DNA of 64,000 nt, from positions 1,922,001 to 1,986,000 of the forward strand of contig NZ_CP108002.1 of assembly GCF_041435055.1 (NCBI RefSeq), written 5' to 3'. The notes under the pieces were generated by a model. That model was not told the origin of the DNA, did not search any database, and saw only the letters and a list, made by a program, of their open reading frames with translations. How positions within the stretch are numbered: the first letter of the stretch is position 1; each line of letters begins with the position of its first letter. Origin of the DNA: Streptomyces sp. NBC_00341. Lineage in GTDB: Bacteria; Actinomycetota; Actinomycetes; Streptomycetales; Streptomycetaceae. Made by a program: the position numbers and the translations under genes. This document shows, piece by piece, positions 28,624 to 37,461 of the stretch.

Positions 28624-30734
28624 GTCGTACTGCCCCCGTCGTCCTCTTCAATGATCTCTCCTGTGGCCGTGTTCACGGCGGGCGCGGCCGGGGTGGTCGA
28701 GGCGAGCGCGACGGCCACTGATTCCGCCGTTCTGCGGCCTATCCCCGGGACCTCGCAGATCTCGTCGATTGTCGCCTGCCGCAGCTTCTTCACGGAGCCG
28801 AAATGCTTGATCAGCGCCTGCTTCCGGGTATCGCCGAGACCGGCCACGTCGTCCAGGGGGCTGGAGCGGACCCGCTTGGCCCGTTTGGCGCGCTGGTAGG
28901 TGATGGCGAAGCGGTGCGCCTCGTCGCGGATGCGCTGGAGGAGGTAGAGGCCCTCGCTGGAGCGGGGCAGGACCACCGGGTCGTCGTCATCGGGCAGCCA
29001 GACCTCTTCGAGGCGCTTGGCCAGGCCGCAGACCGCGATGTCGTCGATGCCCAGCTCGTCGAGCGCCCGCTTGGCCGCGGCGACCTGGGGCTGGCCGCCG
29101 TCGACCACGAGGAGCTGCGGCGGGTAGGCGAACCGCTTGGGCCGGCCGTCGTCCTCGCGGGGCTCGGCCGCCGAATCCGGGGCGGGGCCGGTGGGCGCGG
29201 GGACCGGGCCGGTGGGCGCGGGGCCGGTGGGAACGGGGCCGGTGGGAACGGGGGCGGGCCCGGCGGTCTGCTCAGGCGTCTGCGAGGTCTGTTCAGGCGT
29301 CTGCGCGGGGTTCTCCTCCCACTCCCCCGTGTGCTCCTTCTCGTGCAGGTAGCGGCGGAAGCGGCGGCCGATCACCTCGTGCATCGAGCGGACGTCGTCC
29401 TGTCCCTCGAAGGTCTTGATCTGGAAGCGGCGGTACTCCCCCTTGCGGGCCAGCCCGTCCTCGAAGACCACCATCGACGCCACCACGTCGTCGCCCTGGA
29501 GGTGGGAGATGTCGAAGCACTCGATGCGCAGCGGGGCCGTGTCCAGGCCGAGGGCCTCGGAGATCTCCTCCAGGGCCCGGGAGCGGGTGGTCAGGTCGGA
29601 GGCGCGTTTGGTCTTGTGCAGCCCCAGGGCCTGCTGGGCGTTGCGCTGGACCGTGGCCATCAGGTCCTTCTTGTCACCGCGCTGCGGGATGCGCAGGCTG
29701 ACCTGGGAGCCCCGGCGCTCCGCCAGCCACTGGGAGACCGCGTCCGGGTCCTCGGGGAGGGCCGGGACGAGGACCTCCTTGGGGACCGCGTCCCCGGCCT
29801 CCTCGCCGTACAGCTGCTGGAGCGCGTGCTCGACGAGCCCGGAGGTGTCGACGTTCTCCACCTTGTCGGTGACCCAGCCGCGCTGGCCGCGCACCCGGCC
29901 GCCCCGGACGTGGAAGATCTGGACGGCGGCCTCCAGCTCGTCCTCCGCGACCGCGATGAGGTCGGCGTCGGTGGCGTCGGCGAGCACGACGGCGCTCTTC
30001 TCCATCGCGCGCTTGAGCGCCTCCGCGTCGTCCCGGAGGCGGGCCGCCCGCTCGTACTCCATCTCCTCGGCCGCCGCCGTCATGTCCTTCTCCAGGCGGC
30101 GGATGTAGGCGCCGGTGCGGCCGGCCATGAAGTCGCAGAAGTCGTCGGCCAGTTCGCGGTGCTCCTCGGGGGTGACCCGGCCCACGCAGGGGGCCGAGCA
30201 CTTGCCGATGTAGCCGAGGAGGCAGGGGCGGCCGGTCCTGGCCGCGTTCTTGAAGACACCGGCGGAGCAGGTGCGGACGGGGAAGACCCGCAGCATCAGG
30301 TCGACCGTCTCGCGGATCGCCCAGGCGTGGCCGTACGGACCGAAGTAGCGCACGCCCTTCTTCTTCGCCCCGCGCATCACCTGCACGCGCGGGAACTCCT
30401 CGTTGAGCGTGACGGCGAGGTACGGATAGCTCTTGTCGTCCCGGTACTTGACGTTGAACCTGGGGTCGTACTCCTTGATCCAGGAGTACTCCAGCTGGAG
30501 CGCCTCCACCTCCGTGGAGACGACGGTCCACTCCACGGACGCGGCGGTGGTCACCATCGTGCGCGTACGCGGATGGAGGCCCGCCAGGTCCTGGAAGTAG
30601 TTGGCCAGGCGCTGGCGCAGGTTCTTCGCCTTCCCGACGTAGATCACCCGGCGGTGTTCGTCGCGGAATTTGTAGACCCCCGGGGAGTCGGGGATCTGTC
30701 CCGGCTTGGGGCGGTAGCTGGAGGGGTCTGCCAT
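28620..30734 (-). CDS. uvrC: Excinuclease ABC subunit C
   Basis: UvrC makes both incisions in nucleotide excision repair. The 704-residue protein has the N-terminal GIY-YIG nuclease ([26 protein letters not shown] near residue 20), a UVR motif ([17 protein letters not shown] region near residue 215), the RNase H-like domain ([24 protein letters not shown]) and two C-terminal helix-hairpin-helix motifs. A Pro/Thr/Gly-rich insertion of about 55 residues built from 15-bp repeats lies between the GDDVVASMV part and the second acidic catalytic strand. ATG at 30734 is preceded by TAGGGT at 7-nt spacing and a partial DNA-damage promoter motif. Confidence 0.97.
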   Translation of the reverse strand: MADPSSYRPKPGQIPDSPGVYKFRDEHRRVIYVGKAKNLRQRLANYFQDLAGLHPRTRTMVTTAASVEWTVVSTEVEALQLEYSWIKEYDPRFNVKYRDDKSYPYLAVTLNEEFPRVQVMRGAKKKGVRYFGPYGHAWAIRETVDLMLRVFPVRTCSAGVFKNAARTGRPCLLGYIGKCSAPCVGRVTPEEHRELADDFCDFMAGRTGAYIRRLEKDMTAAAEEMEYERAARLRDDAEALKRAMEKSAVVLADATDADLIAVAEDELEAAVQIFHVRGGRVRGQRGWVTDKVENVDTSGLVEHALQQLYGEEAGDAVPKEVLVPALPEDPDAVSQWLAERRGSQVSLRIPQRGDKKDLMATVQRNAQQALGLHKTKRASDLTTRSRALEEISEALGLDTAPLRIECFDISHLQGDDVVASMVVFEDGLARKGEYRRFQIKTFEGQDDVRSMHEVIGRRFRRYLHEKEHTGEWEENPAQTPEQTSQTPEQTAGPAPVPTGPVPTGPAPTGPVPAPTGPAPDSAAEPREDDGRPKRFAYPPQLLVVDGGQPQVAAAKRALDELGIDDIAVCGLAKRLEEVWLPDDDDPVVLPRSSEGLYLLQRIRDEAHRFAITYQRAKRAKRVRSSPLDDVAGLGDTRKQALIKHFGSVKKLRQATIDEICEVPGIGRRTAESVAVALASTTPAAPAVNTATGEIIEEDDGGSTT
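29165..29315 (+). repeat. 15-bp minisatellite inside uvrC
   Basis: Repeats of GGGCCGGTGGGMRCG type (about 29180-29265) encode [10 protein letters not shown] units in UvrC on the minus strand; a second short repeat (29270-29305) encodes QTPEQT units. Confidence 0.7.
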
Positions 30735-30764
30735 GTCTCCCACCCTACTTGCGGGCGGTGACAG
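30735..30764 (-). promoter_or_regulatory. Variant RecA-independent damage promoter of uvrC
   Basis: On the minus strand CTGTCACCG (30756-30764), 8 nt, TAGGGT (30742-30747), 7 nt, then ATG. The TGTCA core and the N8 spacing match the RecA-NDp layout tTGTCRgtg-N8-TAnnnT; the flanking CCG does not. Compare the exact copies before uvrB and ogt. Confidence 0.55.
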
Positions 30765-30793
30765 CGCGGGGTGCGCACGGGTGGCGCCGGGCC

Positions 30794-30824
30794 CCGGGAC
30801 ACGGATTGGGGGCACGTGTCCCGG
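30794..30824. terminator. Terminator downstream of the protease operon
   Basis: 10-bp arms (30794-30803 and 30815-30824), extended by further GC pairing after a bulge, lie past the stop of the minus-strand gene at 30860 and before the uvrC promoter. Confidence 0.65.
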
Positions 30825-30859
30825 AGCCCGGGGTCTTCGGGGGCGGGCGGGATCCGCCG

Positions 30860-31723
30860 TCACCCCCGACCGCGGCGGCGTCCGCGGTTGCGCAGGGCGG
30901 CGACCGCGAACAGGGCGAGTACGGCGGCGCCCGCGGCCGCCGCCCCCGAGGTGGCGGTCAGGGCGGTGGCCTGGCCGGTGTCGGCCGCGATGGCGGGTCC
31001 GGAGCGCACCGCCGGGGCCTTCTCTGCGGACGGCCCGTAGCCGCCGGCCCGGCCCGAGCGGGCGTACCCGGAGCCGGGGAGCTTGTCCGCGTACGCGGAC
31101 CGTACCCGGGTGCGGTAGGCGGCCAGGGTGGTGCCGTCCTTGCCGACCGCGCCCACCGCGTCCCGGTCCAGCGGGAGCACCCGGCTGCCCTTCTGGACGT
31201 ACCAGGCGTCGATCTGCGGCTCCCGGAAGACGATGCCGCCGGGCAGCTCGCGGGCGCCCGCGGCGGCGTAGCGGGTCTCGTCGTCGCCGGTGGCGATGTT
31301 CACCACCTGCCAGCTCCCGTCCTTGCCCGGCTCGGGCAGCGTCCACAGGGACGCCTTCTGGCCGTCGGAGGAGACGGCGGTGCTGGCCAGGTAGTCGAGC
31401 GCGGCGACGGGCGCCCCCGGTTCACCGGCGACGAAACCGGCGGACAGGGTGCGGACCGGCACGGCCGCGCCCTCGATCCGTGGGGCGGCGGCCGCCCTGG
31501 TGACGGCGCCCTCCCGGGCGAAGAACCGGGACAGGGTGTCCAGGGTGGCGGCGTCGGTGGCCGCCTCATGGGCCGCCGCCAGGGATGCCGGGGTGGCCGA
31601 GGGGCCGGTGTCGGCCGCGGCCTGCGGGGCGACGGTGAGCAGGGCGGCGCCCGCCAGCACCCCGCTCGCGGCGAGGGCGGCGGCGAAGGGACGCGCACCG
31701 CGTGCGGTACGGGTGGAGGTCAT
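30860..31723 (-). CDS. Predicted secreted, C-terminally membrane-anchored protein of unknown function
   Basis: The 287-residue protein has a cleavable signal peptide (basic start, hydrophobic residues 14-35 ending APQAAADT), an Ala/Asp-rich exported region with no motif I recognise, and a C-terminal hydrophobic helix followed by an arginine-rich tail ([10 protein letters not shown]), as in cell-wall or membrane-anchored proteins. There is no LPXTG motif, so sortase attachment is not indicated. It starts 4 nt after the C70 protease stop, so the two are made together. It could be an anchor, substrate or inhibitor of the protease; none of these is shown by the sequence. Confidence 0.75.
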   Translation of the reverse strand: MTSTRTARGARPFAAALAASGVLAGAALLTVAPQAAADTGPSATPASLAAAHEAATDAATLDTLSRFFAREGAVTRAAAAPRIEGAAVPVRTLSAGFVAGEPGAPVAALDYLASTAVSSDGQKASLWTLPEPGKDGSWQVVNIATGDDETRYAAAGARELPGGIVFREPQIDAWYVQKGSRVLPLDRDAVGAVGKDGTTLAAYRTRVRSAYADKLPGSGYARSGRAGGYGPSAEKAPAVRSGPAIAADTGQATALTATSGAAAAGAAVLALFAVAALRNRGRRRGRG

Positions 31724-31727
31724 GCCG

Positions 31728-32339
31728 TCACGCCCCGATCCGGTAGAGCGAGTGGGTCCAGGAGAACTCGCTGTTGTTCACGTACCAGGCGTGCGAGGCC
31801 CAGTTGTAGCGGTTGTTGGAGGGCCAGGGATCGCCCCAGTAGACCCAGCTGTTCGCGTCGTCGTAGCCGTACAGGACGTGCATGTGGCCGCCGCCGGAGG
31901 ACCACTGGATGCGGGTCTCCACCGGCCGCCCGGCGCTGATCTCGGCCTGCACGGTGGGGTAGCGCAGCCAGCCGGTGACGTACGAGCCGGGGTTGATGCC
32001 CGCCCAGTACAGACCGTCCTGGACGTTGCCGAGCGAGGCCTGCGAGTTGGGGCACTCGTAGCCCTGGGCCCGGCCGAACGCGGCGTTGCAGAACTCGTTC
32101 TGGGTGTGGTTGCGGCCGAACCACGCGGCGACGGTGTTGCCTGCGGCGGCCCAGCACCAGTTGGTCTTCTGCTGGGCCTGCATGGTGATGTTCAGCCGCT
32201 GGGCGGCGGCGAGGGTGGCGGTGGGTGCGGAGCGGCTCTGATCCGACGCGGTGGCGGTCGCCGCGGGTACGGCGAGCAGGACAGCGGCGAGCAGGGCTGT
32301 GACCGACAGCCTTCTGGGCCTGACTCTTCGGTTGCGCAT
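31728..32339 (-). CDS. Secreted papain-like cysteine protease, AvrRpt2/C70 family
   Basis: This 203-residue protein has a signal peptide (RRLSVTALLAAVLLAVPAATATA) and a papain-like catalytic domain: the nucleophile Cys in QQKTNWCWAAAGNT near residue 62, the His in GGGHMHVLYGYDD near residue 152 and the Asp/Asn of YWGDPWP near residue 170. The fold is that of peptidase C70 (type III effector AvrRpt2 of plant pathogens) but here the enzyme is exported by Sec. It starts an operon with the membrane-tailed protein downstream. The target is unknown. Confidence 0.88.
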   Translation of the reverse strand: MRNRRVRPRRLSVTALLAAVLLAVPAATATASDQSRSAPTATLAAAQRLNITMQAQQKTNWCWAAAGNTVAAWFGRNHTQNEFCNAAFGRAQGYECPNSQASLGNVQDGLYWAGINPGSYVTGWLRYPTVQAEISAGRPVETRIQWSSGGGHMHVLYGYDDANSWVYWGDPWPSNNRYNWASHAWYVNNSEFSWTHSLYRIGA

Positions 32340-32456
32340 GGTGGTCCTCCCGGGGCGGGGGGTGGGGTTCCAAGGAGCGCGTCCGGACGCTGTCGAGGAG
32401 CATCAACCGTTGTCGGGAACGGGTCAACACGCTTCAATGCGGGGGAACATCGCGGT

Positions 32457-32554
32457 GTGAACGCCAGGGGCGGCTGCGTGAACGCCTCCCCCCGGCCACC
32501 TGCGGACCGGCATCCACCGGCGCGGCCCCGCCCCCGCGCGACGTGAACGTTCAC
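32457..32554 (+). promoter_or_regulatory. GTGAACG repeats upstream of the XRE-like gene
   Basis: GTGAACG occurs at 32457-32463, 32478-32484 (21 bp later, two helical turns) and 32543-32549, the last within a perfect 12-bp palindrome GTGAACGTTCAC (32543-32554). They lie between divergent genes and just before the ribosome-binding site of the XRE-like gene, which suits autoregulation. Confidence 0.5.
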
Positions 32555-32565
32555 CTGGAGGACCC

Positions 32566-33492
32566 ATGCAGCACACCGAGGCCGAACTGGCGCAGGTGCT
32601 GCACACCGGCCCGTTCCATCTGGCTCTGCGCACCGCGCTCTCGGTGCGCGGGCTGCCGCTCCAGCGGGTGCAGCACCATCTGGCGCACCGCGGGGTGAAG
32701 GTCGGCGTGACCAGCCTGAGTTACTGGCAGCAGGGCGCCAGACGTCCGCAGCGCCCGGAGTCCCTGCGGGCCGTGAAGGCGCTGGAGGAGGTGCTGGAGC
32801 TGCCGGGGAACTCGCTGCTCGGGCTGCTGGGGCCCGGGGAGTCCCGCCAGGAGGCCGACCGCCCGCAGGGCCGCTCGTACCGCTCCCTGGTGGACGCGTC
32901 CGGCGCGGTCGAGCGGCTGCTCACCGCGATGGAGTCACCCGCGGACGGCGGGCTGCACACGGTGGGGCACCAGGAGCGGGTACGGATCGGGCCCGGCCGC
33001 CGGATGCAGCGGCGCAGCTCCCAGCACGTGGTGCGCGCCCACCGCGACGGCATCGACCGCTATCTCGCCGTGTACCGCGGCGATCCGGGCTGCGATCCGG
33101 CCCGGGTCGGGGTGAGCGCGCGGGAGAACTGCCGGACGGGGCGGGTCCGCTGGGACGCGGCGGCGGGGGTGCTGGTCGCGGAGCTGCTCTTCGACACCCG
33201 GCTGCGGGCGGGCGACACGTACCTCTTCGGTTACGGCTTCGAGGACGGTACGGGCGGGCCCTGCGGCGAGTACGTGCGCGGTTTCAGCTTCGGCGGCGGG
33301 CAGTACGTGCTCCAGGTCCGGTTCGACGAGGAGGCGCTGCCGGTCCGGTGCCGGCGCTTCGTCCAGGTGTCCGCGGGGGCGCCGCGCGGCGCCCGGACGG
33401 ACCTCACACTCACCGGCCGCCACCGGACGGTCCACCTGGTGGAGCAGGGGGTGCGGCCCGGCCTGGTCGGCATCGACTGGGACTGGGAGTGA
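32566..33492 (+). CDS. XRE-like helix-turn-helix protein with C-terminal domain of unknown function
   Basis: The N-terminal 80 residues form a Cro/XRE-like helix-turn-helix (LALRTALSVRGLPLQRVQHHLAHRG...SLSYWQQGARRPQRPESLRAVKALEEVLELP). The remaining 220 residues are a beta-rich region I cannot place, with GRRMQRRSSQHVVRAHRDGIDRYLAVY and a C-terminal GIDWDWE. It is a cytoplasmic DNA-binding protein of 308 residues, typical of Streptomyces in composition. ATG 32566 follows CTGGAGGACCC. Repeats in its leader suggest self-control; the divergent protease gene could be another target. Confidence 0.75.
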   Translation: MQHTEAELAQVLHTGPFHLALRTALSVRGLPLQRVQHHLAHRGVKVGVTSLSYWQQGARRPQRPESLRAVKALEEVLELPGNSLLGLLGPGESRQEADRPQGRSYRSLVDASGAVERLLTAMESPADGGLHTVGHQERVRIGPGRRMQRRSSQHVVRAHRDGIDRYLAVYRGDPGCDPARVGVSARENCRTGRVRWDAAAGVLVAELLFDTRLRAGDTYLFGYGFEDGTGGPCGEYVRGFSFGGGQYVLQVRFDEEALPVRCRRFVQVSAGAPRGARTDLTLTGRHRTVHLVEQGVRPGLVGIDWDWE

Positions 33493-33504
33493 GCGGGGGC
33501 ACGG

Positions 33505-33547
33505 CCTGAGCCGGCCGGGGCGGCTTCAGACCTCGGGCCGGTTCAGG
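33505..33547. terminator. Terminator between the XRE-like and Rieske genes
   Basis: 12-bp arms (33505-33516 and 33536-33547) pair with one G-T wobble between convergent genes. The right arm overlaps the Rieske stop codon. Confidence 0.65.
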
Positions 33548-33971
33548 CGTCGGGGCCCGCGACCAGCCGGCCGCCCTCGACCCTGACCGGGACGGAGGGC
33601 AGCGGCACGGTCGCCGGACCGTGCACGGCCTTGCCGGTGGTGGTGTCGAAGCGGCTGCCGTGACAGGGGCAGTGCCCCTCGTTCTCCTCGACCTTGTCCA
33701 GCAGGCAGCCCGCGTGGGTGCACTGGGCGCTGAACGCCTTGTACTGGCCCTTGGCCGGGCAGCTGACGATGACGCGCTGCTCGCGGAAGAGCTTGGACTC
33801 GCCCACCGCCACCTCGTCCGGGGCGCCGAGCTCGACGGGTGCGGTGGGGGTCGGCGTCTGGGCGTGCCCGAGCTTCGAGTCGGTCGAGCAGGCGGCCGTT
33901 CCCAGCCCGGCGACGCCCACGAGAGCGGCGCCCTTCAGCACGGTACGGCGGGCGGCGGGCTGGCCGGGCAT
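33543..33971 (-). CDS. Rieske [2Fe-2S] protein with Tat signal and lipobox
   Basis: This 142-residue protein holds a twin-arginine signal (ARRTVLKGAALVGVAG) ending in a lipobox-like GTAAC, so it is probably exported folded and lipid-anchored. The Rieske centre ligands are present as CTHAGC (near residue 83) and CPCHGSRF (near residue 103), with the two Cys for the disulfide. It is not part of a bc1 or dioxygenase operon; a lone electron-transfer or ferredoxin-like role outside the membrane is likely. ATG at 33971 is chosen because it begins the Tat signal. Confidence 0.88.
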   Translation of the reverse strand: MPGQPAARRTVLKGAALVGVAGLGTAACSTDSKLGHAQTPTPTAPVELGAPDEVAVGESKLFREQRVIVSCPAKGQYKAFSAQCTHAGCLLDKVEENEGHCPCHGSRFDTTTGKAVHGPATVPLPSVPVRVEGGRLVAGPDA

Positions 33972-34181
33972 GCGGTCTCCACTGGTTCTGAGGGATTCGG
34001 TGCGGTGCCAGAGGTGCCTGGGACAGCAGCGGCAGCGGAGGCATCGGTGACGTAACCGACGATACCGGCGGAGACGGATGCCCCGGCGCCCGGGGCCGGT
34101 GCGGCAAGGCAGGTCGCGCGGGACGGCTGCGGTACAGCACGGTGCGGTGCGGTGCGGCACTGCGGCTGCGGAACATGCCGC

Positions 34182-34217
34182 GAGGCGGCGGCTCCCGGAC
34201 CGGGAACCGCCGCCTCG
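34182..34217. terminator. Second hairpin downstream of uvrA
   Basis: 17-bp arms (34182-34198 and 34201-34217) pair with one mismatch and a 2-nt loop. It follows the hairpin at 34234-34265 on the uvrA transcript. Confidence 0.7.
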
Positions 34218-34233
34218 CCCGATGTCAGGCCCT

Positions 34234-34265
34234 GCGCGCAAGGCCTGAGGTCAGGCCTTGCGCGC
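34234..34265. terminator. Hairpin overlapping the uvrA stop codon
   Basis: A perfect 15-bp inverted repeat (34234-34248 and 34251-34265) with a 2-nt loop includes the uvrA stop (34251-34253) and its last four codons. Confidence 0.75.
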
Positions 34266-37200
34266 GCGGGCCGCCTTCTTGGCGGCGGGCTTCTTCGCCG
34301 CGGGCTTCTTGGCCGCTGCCGTGCCGGTGGCCTTCGCCGTCGCCGTCTTCCTGGCGGGGGCGGACTTCGCGGCGACCGCCTTCTTCGCGGCCGTCTTCCG
34401 GACCGGCTTACGGGCTGCGGGAACCGCCGCCTCGCTGACCCGGTCCGCGTCCAGGATGCCCTGGAGGAACTTGCCGGTGTGGCTGGCGGGGACTCCGGCC
34501 ACGTACTCCGGGGTGCCCTCTGCGATGACCAGACCGCCGCCGTTGCCCCCCTCGGGGCCCATGTCGATGACCCAGTCGGCGGTCTTGACGACATCGAGGT
34601 TGTGCTCGATGACGATCACCGTGTTGCCCTTGTCGACCAGGCCGGAGAGCACCTTGATGAGCTTGGAGATGTCCTCGAAGTGCAGACCGGTGGTCGGCTC
34701 GTCCAGCACGTAGACCGTGCGGCCGGTCGAGCGCTTCTGCAGCTCGCTGGCCAGCTTCACGCGCTGCGCCTCACCGCCGGAGAGCGTCGGCGCGGACTGG
34801 CCGAGCCTGACGTATCCGAGACCGACCTCGTTGAGCGTGCGCAGGTGGCGCGCGATGGTCGGCACGGCCTCGAAGAACTCCAGGCCCTCCTCGATGGGCA
34901 TGTCCAGCACCTCTGCGATGGACTTGCCCTTGTAGTGGACCTCCAGCGTCTCCCGGTTGTAGCGCGCTCCGTGGCAGACCTCGCACGGGACGTACACGTC
35001 CGGAAGGAAGTTCATCTCGATCTTGATGGTGCCGTCGCCGGAGCAGTTCTCGCAGCGGCCGCCCTTGACGTTGAAGGAGAACCGGCCCGGCAGGTAGCCG
35101 CGGACCTTGGCCTCCATCGTCTCCGCGAACAGCCTGCGGACGTGGTCGAAGACGCCGGTGTAGGTCGCCGGGTTGGAACGGGGTGTACGGCCGATGGGCG
35201 ACTGGTCGACGTGCACGACCTTGTCGACGAGATCGTCCCCGTCGACCCGGGTGTGCCGGCCGGGCACCGACTTGGCGCCGTTCAGCTCGCGCGCCAGGTG
35301 GGTGTAGAGGATGTCGTTGACCAGGGTCGACTTGCCCGAGCCGGAGACACCGGTCACGGCGGTCAGCACACCGAGCGGGAAGGAGACGTCGATGTCCTGG
35401 AGGTTGTTCTCCCGGGCGCCGTGCACCGTGAGCAGCCGCGAGGGGTCGACGGGACGCCGGACGTCGGGCATCGCGATCGACCTCTTGCCGGTCAGGTACT
35501 GACCGGTGATCGACTTCTCGTTGGCCAGCAGCTCCTTGAGCGAACCGGAGTGGACCACCTTGCCGCCGTGCTCACCGGCGCCGGGGCCGATGTCGACGAC
35601 CCAGTCCGCGACCTTGATGGTGTCCTCGTCGTGCTCGACGACGATGAGGGTGTTGCCCATGTCGCGGAGCCGGACCAGGGTCTCGATCAGCCGGTGGTTG
35701 TCACGCTGGTGCAGGCCGATGGAGGGCTCGTCCAGCACGTAGAGCACGCCGACCAGGCCGGAGCCGATCTGGGTGGCGAGCCGGATGCGCTGGGCCTCGC
35801 CGCCGGACAGGGTGCCGGCCGCGCGGTTCAGCGAGAGGTAGTCCAGGCCCACGTCGACCAGGAACTTCAGCCGCTCGTTGACCTCCTTGAGCACCCGCTC
35901 CGCGATCTTCTTGTCACGGGCGTTCAGCTTCATCCGGCCGAGGAACTCGGCGCACTCGCTGATCGACATCGCGGAGACCTCGGCGATGGACTTCTCCATC
36001 ACCGTCACCGCCAGGACGATCGGCTTGAGGCGGGTGCCCTCGCAGGTCGGGCAGGGCACCTCGCGCATGTAGCCCTCGAAGCGCTCCCGGCTGGAGTCGC
36101 TCTCCGCCTCGGAGTGCCGCCTCTTGACGAACTGGACGGCGCCTTCGAAGGAGGGCGTGGTGTAGGCGCGCTCGCGCCCGTAACGGTTGCGGTAGCGGAC
36201 CTCGGTCTGGATCTTGTGGCCGTGCAGCAGGGCCTTCTTGGCGCGCTGCGGCAGCCCGGCCCAGGGGATGTCCGTACGGAAGCCGAGGGCTTCGGCCAGC
36301 GCGTTGATCTGGCGGCCGAAGTACTCCTTGGTGTGGCCGTGCGACCAGGGGTGGATCGCGCCCTCTTCGAGGGACTTCTCCTCGTCGGGGACGATCAGCT
36401 CCGGGTCGACCTCCATGCGGGTCCCGATGCCCGTGCAGTCGGGGCAGGCGCCGAAGGGCGAGTTGAAGGAGAAGGAGCGCGGCTCCAGCTCCTCGAAGGA
36501 GAGGTCGTCGTACGGGCAGTAGAGGTGCTCGGAGTACATCCGCTCGCGCTCGGGGTCGTCCTCGGGGAGGTCGACGAAGTCGAGCACGACCATGCCGCCG
36601 GAGAGGCCCAGCGCGGTCTCGACCGAGTCGGTCAGCCGGCGCTTGGCGCTGTCCTTGACGGTGAGGCGGTCGATGACCACCTCGATGGTGTGCTTCTCCT
36701 GCTTCTTGAGCGTGGGCGGCTCGGAGAGCTGGATGGTCTCGCCGTCGACCCTGGCCCTGCTGTAGCCCTTGGTCTGGAGGTCGGCGAAGAGGTCGACGAA
36801 CTCGCCCTTGCGCTCGCGCACCAGCGGCGAGAGGACCTGGAAACGGCTGCCCTCCGGCAGGCCGAGCACCTTGTCCACGATGGCCTGCGGCGACTGGCGC
36901 GAGATGGGCCGGTGGCACTCGGGACAGTGCGGCTTGCCGATCCTGGCGAAGAGCAGCCGGAGGTAGTCGTAGACCTCGGTGATGGTGCCGACCGTCGAGC
37001 GCGGGTTGCGCGAGGTCGACTTCTGGTCGATGGAGACGGCGGGCGACAGGCCCTCGATGAAGTCGACGTCCGGCTTGTCCATCTGGCCGAGGAACTGCCG
37101 GGCGTACGAGGAGAGCGACTCCACGTAACGGCGCTGCCCCTCGGCGAAGATCGTGTCGAACGCGAGCGACGACTTGCCCGACCCGGAGAGCCCGGTGAAG

Positions 37201-37286
37201 ACGATGAGGGAGTCGCGGGGAAGGTCGAGCGAGACGTTCTTGAGGTTGTGCTCGCGAGCGCCACGGACGATGAGACGGTCGGCCAC
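34251..37286 (-). CDS. uvrA: Excinuclease ABC subunit A
   Basis: UvrA is the damage-recognition ATPase of nucleotide excision repair. The 1011-residue protein has two ABC ATPase modules: Walker [10 protein letters not shown] near residue 30 and GVSGSGKST near residue 650, signatures [12 protein letters not shown] and [12 protein letters not shown], Walker B YVLDEP twice, and zinc fingers (CPECHRP..., [16 protein letters not shown]...CEVCHG). The GTG at 37286 begins the conserved [13 protein letters not shown]; an upstream frame to 37955 is spurious. The C-terminus is a Lys/Ala-rich tail of about 50 residues (KKAVAAK, KKPAAKK units) not present in E. coli UvrA. I see no TTGTCRGTG damage motif upstream. 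Confidence 0.97.
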   Translation of the reverse strand: MADRLIVRGAREHNLKNVSLDLPRDSLIVFTGLSGSGKSSLAFDTIFAEGQRRYVESLSSYARQFLGQMDKPDVDFIEGLSPAVSIDQKSTSRNPRSTVGTITEVYDYLRLLFARIGKPHCPECHRPISRQSPQAIVDKVLGLPEGSRFQVLSPLVRERKGEFVDLFADLQTKGYSRARVDGETIQLSEPPTLKKQEKHTIEVVIDRLTVKDSAKRRLTDSVETALGLSGGMVVLDFVDLPEDDPERERMYSEHLYCPYDDLSFEELEPRSFSFNSPFGACPDCTGIGTRMEVDPELIVPDEEKSLEEGAIHPWSHGHTKEYFGRQINALAEALGFRTDIPWAGLPQRAKKALLHGHKIQTEVRYRNRYGRERAYTTPSFEGAVQFVKRRHSEAESDSSRERFEGYMREVPCPTCEGTRLKPIVLAVTVMEKSIAEVSAMSISECAEFLGRMKLNARDKKIAERVLKEVNERLKFLVDVGLDYLSLNRAAGTLSGGEAQRIRLATQIGSGLVGVLYVLDEPSIGLHQRDNHRLIETLVRLRDMGNTLIVVEHDEDTIKVADWVVDIGPGAGEHGGKVVHSGSLKELLANEKSITGQYLTGKRSIAMPDVRRPVDPSRLLTVHGARENNLQDIDVSFPLGVLTAVTGVSGSGKSTLVNDILYTHLARELNGAKSVPGRHTRVDGDDLVDKVVHVDQSPIGRTPRSNPATYTGVFDHVRRLFAETMEAKVRGYLPGRFSFNVKGGRCENCSGDGTIKIEMNFLPDVYVPCEVCHGARYNRETLEVHYKGKSIAEVLDMPIEEGLEFFEAVPTIARHLRTLNEVGLGYVRLGQSAPTLSGGEAQRVKLASELQKRSTGRTVYVLDEPTTGLHFEDISKLIKVLSGLVDKGNTVIVIEHNLDVVKTADWVIDMGPEGGNGGGLVIAEGTPEYVAGVPASHTGKFLQGILDADRVSEAAVPAARKPVRKTAAKKAVAAKSAPARKTATAKATGTAAAKKPAAKKPAAKKAARARKA

Positions 37287-37425
37287 GCCGGTCCGCACCT
37301 TTCTAGAGAGAAGCGGGGGAACTGAGCCCCTGCCCCAGGGTATGGGGGGTGCCACAGCGATGTACGGAGCTTTCGACTCCGAGCGTATAGCACGCGCATT
37401 CGATTTACGGACGGCTGATGACTCC

Positions 37426-37454
37426 TTCACCCGATCGAGTGGCGGGACTACTCT
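37426..37454 (+). promoter_or_regulatory. Promoter of the DinB/maleylpyruvate isomerase-like gene
   Basis: TTCACC (37426-37431), 17 nt, TACTCT (37449-37454), then 7 nt to the ATG. Standard -35/-10 spacing and no Shine-Dalgarno sequence indicate a leaderless transcript. Confidence 0.6.
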
Positions 37455-37461
37455 CGGCCCC

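Noticed and set aside
30860..31723. Sortase substrate for the membrane-tailed protein.
   Set aside because: The C-terminus has a hydrophobic helix and basic tail but no LPXTG or LAXTG motif.
34152..37325. A 1057-codon frame antisense to uvrA.
   Set aside because: Same GC-driven artefact; repetitive Val/Asp/Gly/Leu composition and no recognisable domain.
37287..37461. Search for a LexA/SOS box between uvrA and the DinB-like gene.
   Set aside because: No convincing GAAC-N4-GTTC-like palindrome was found.
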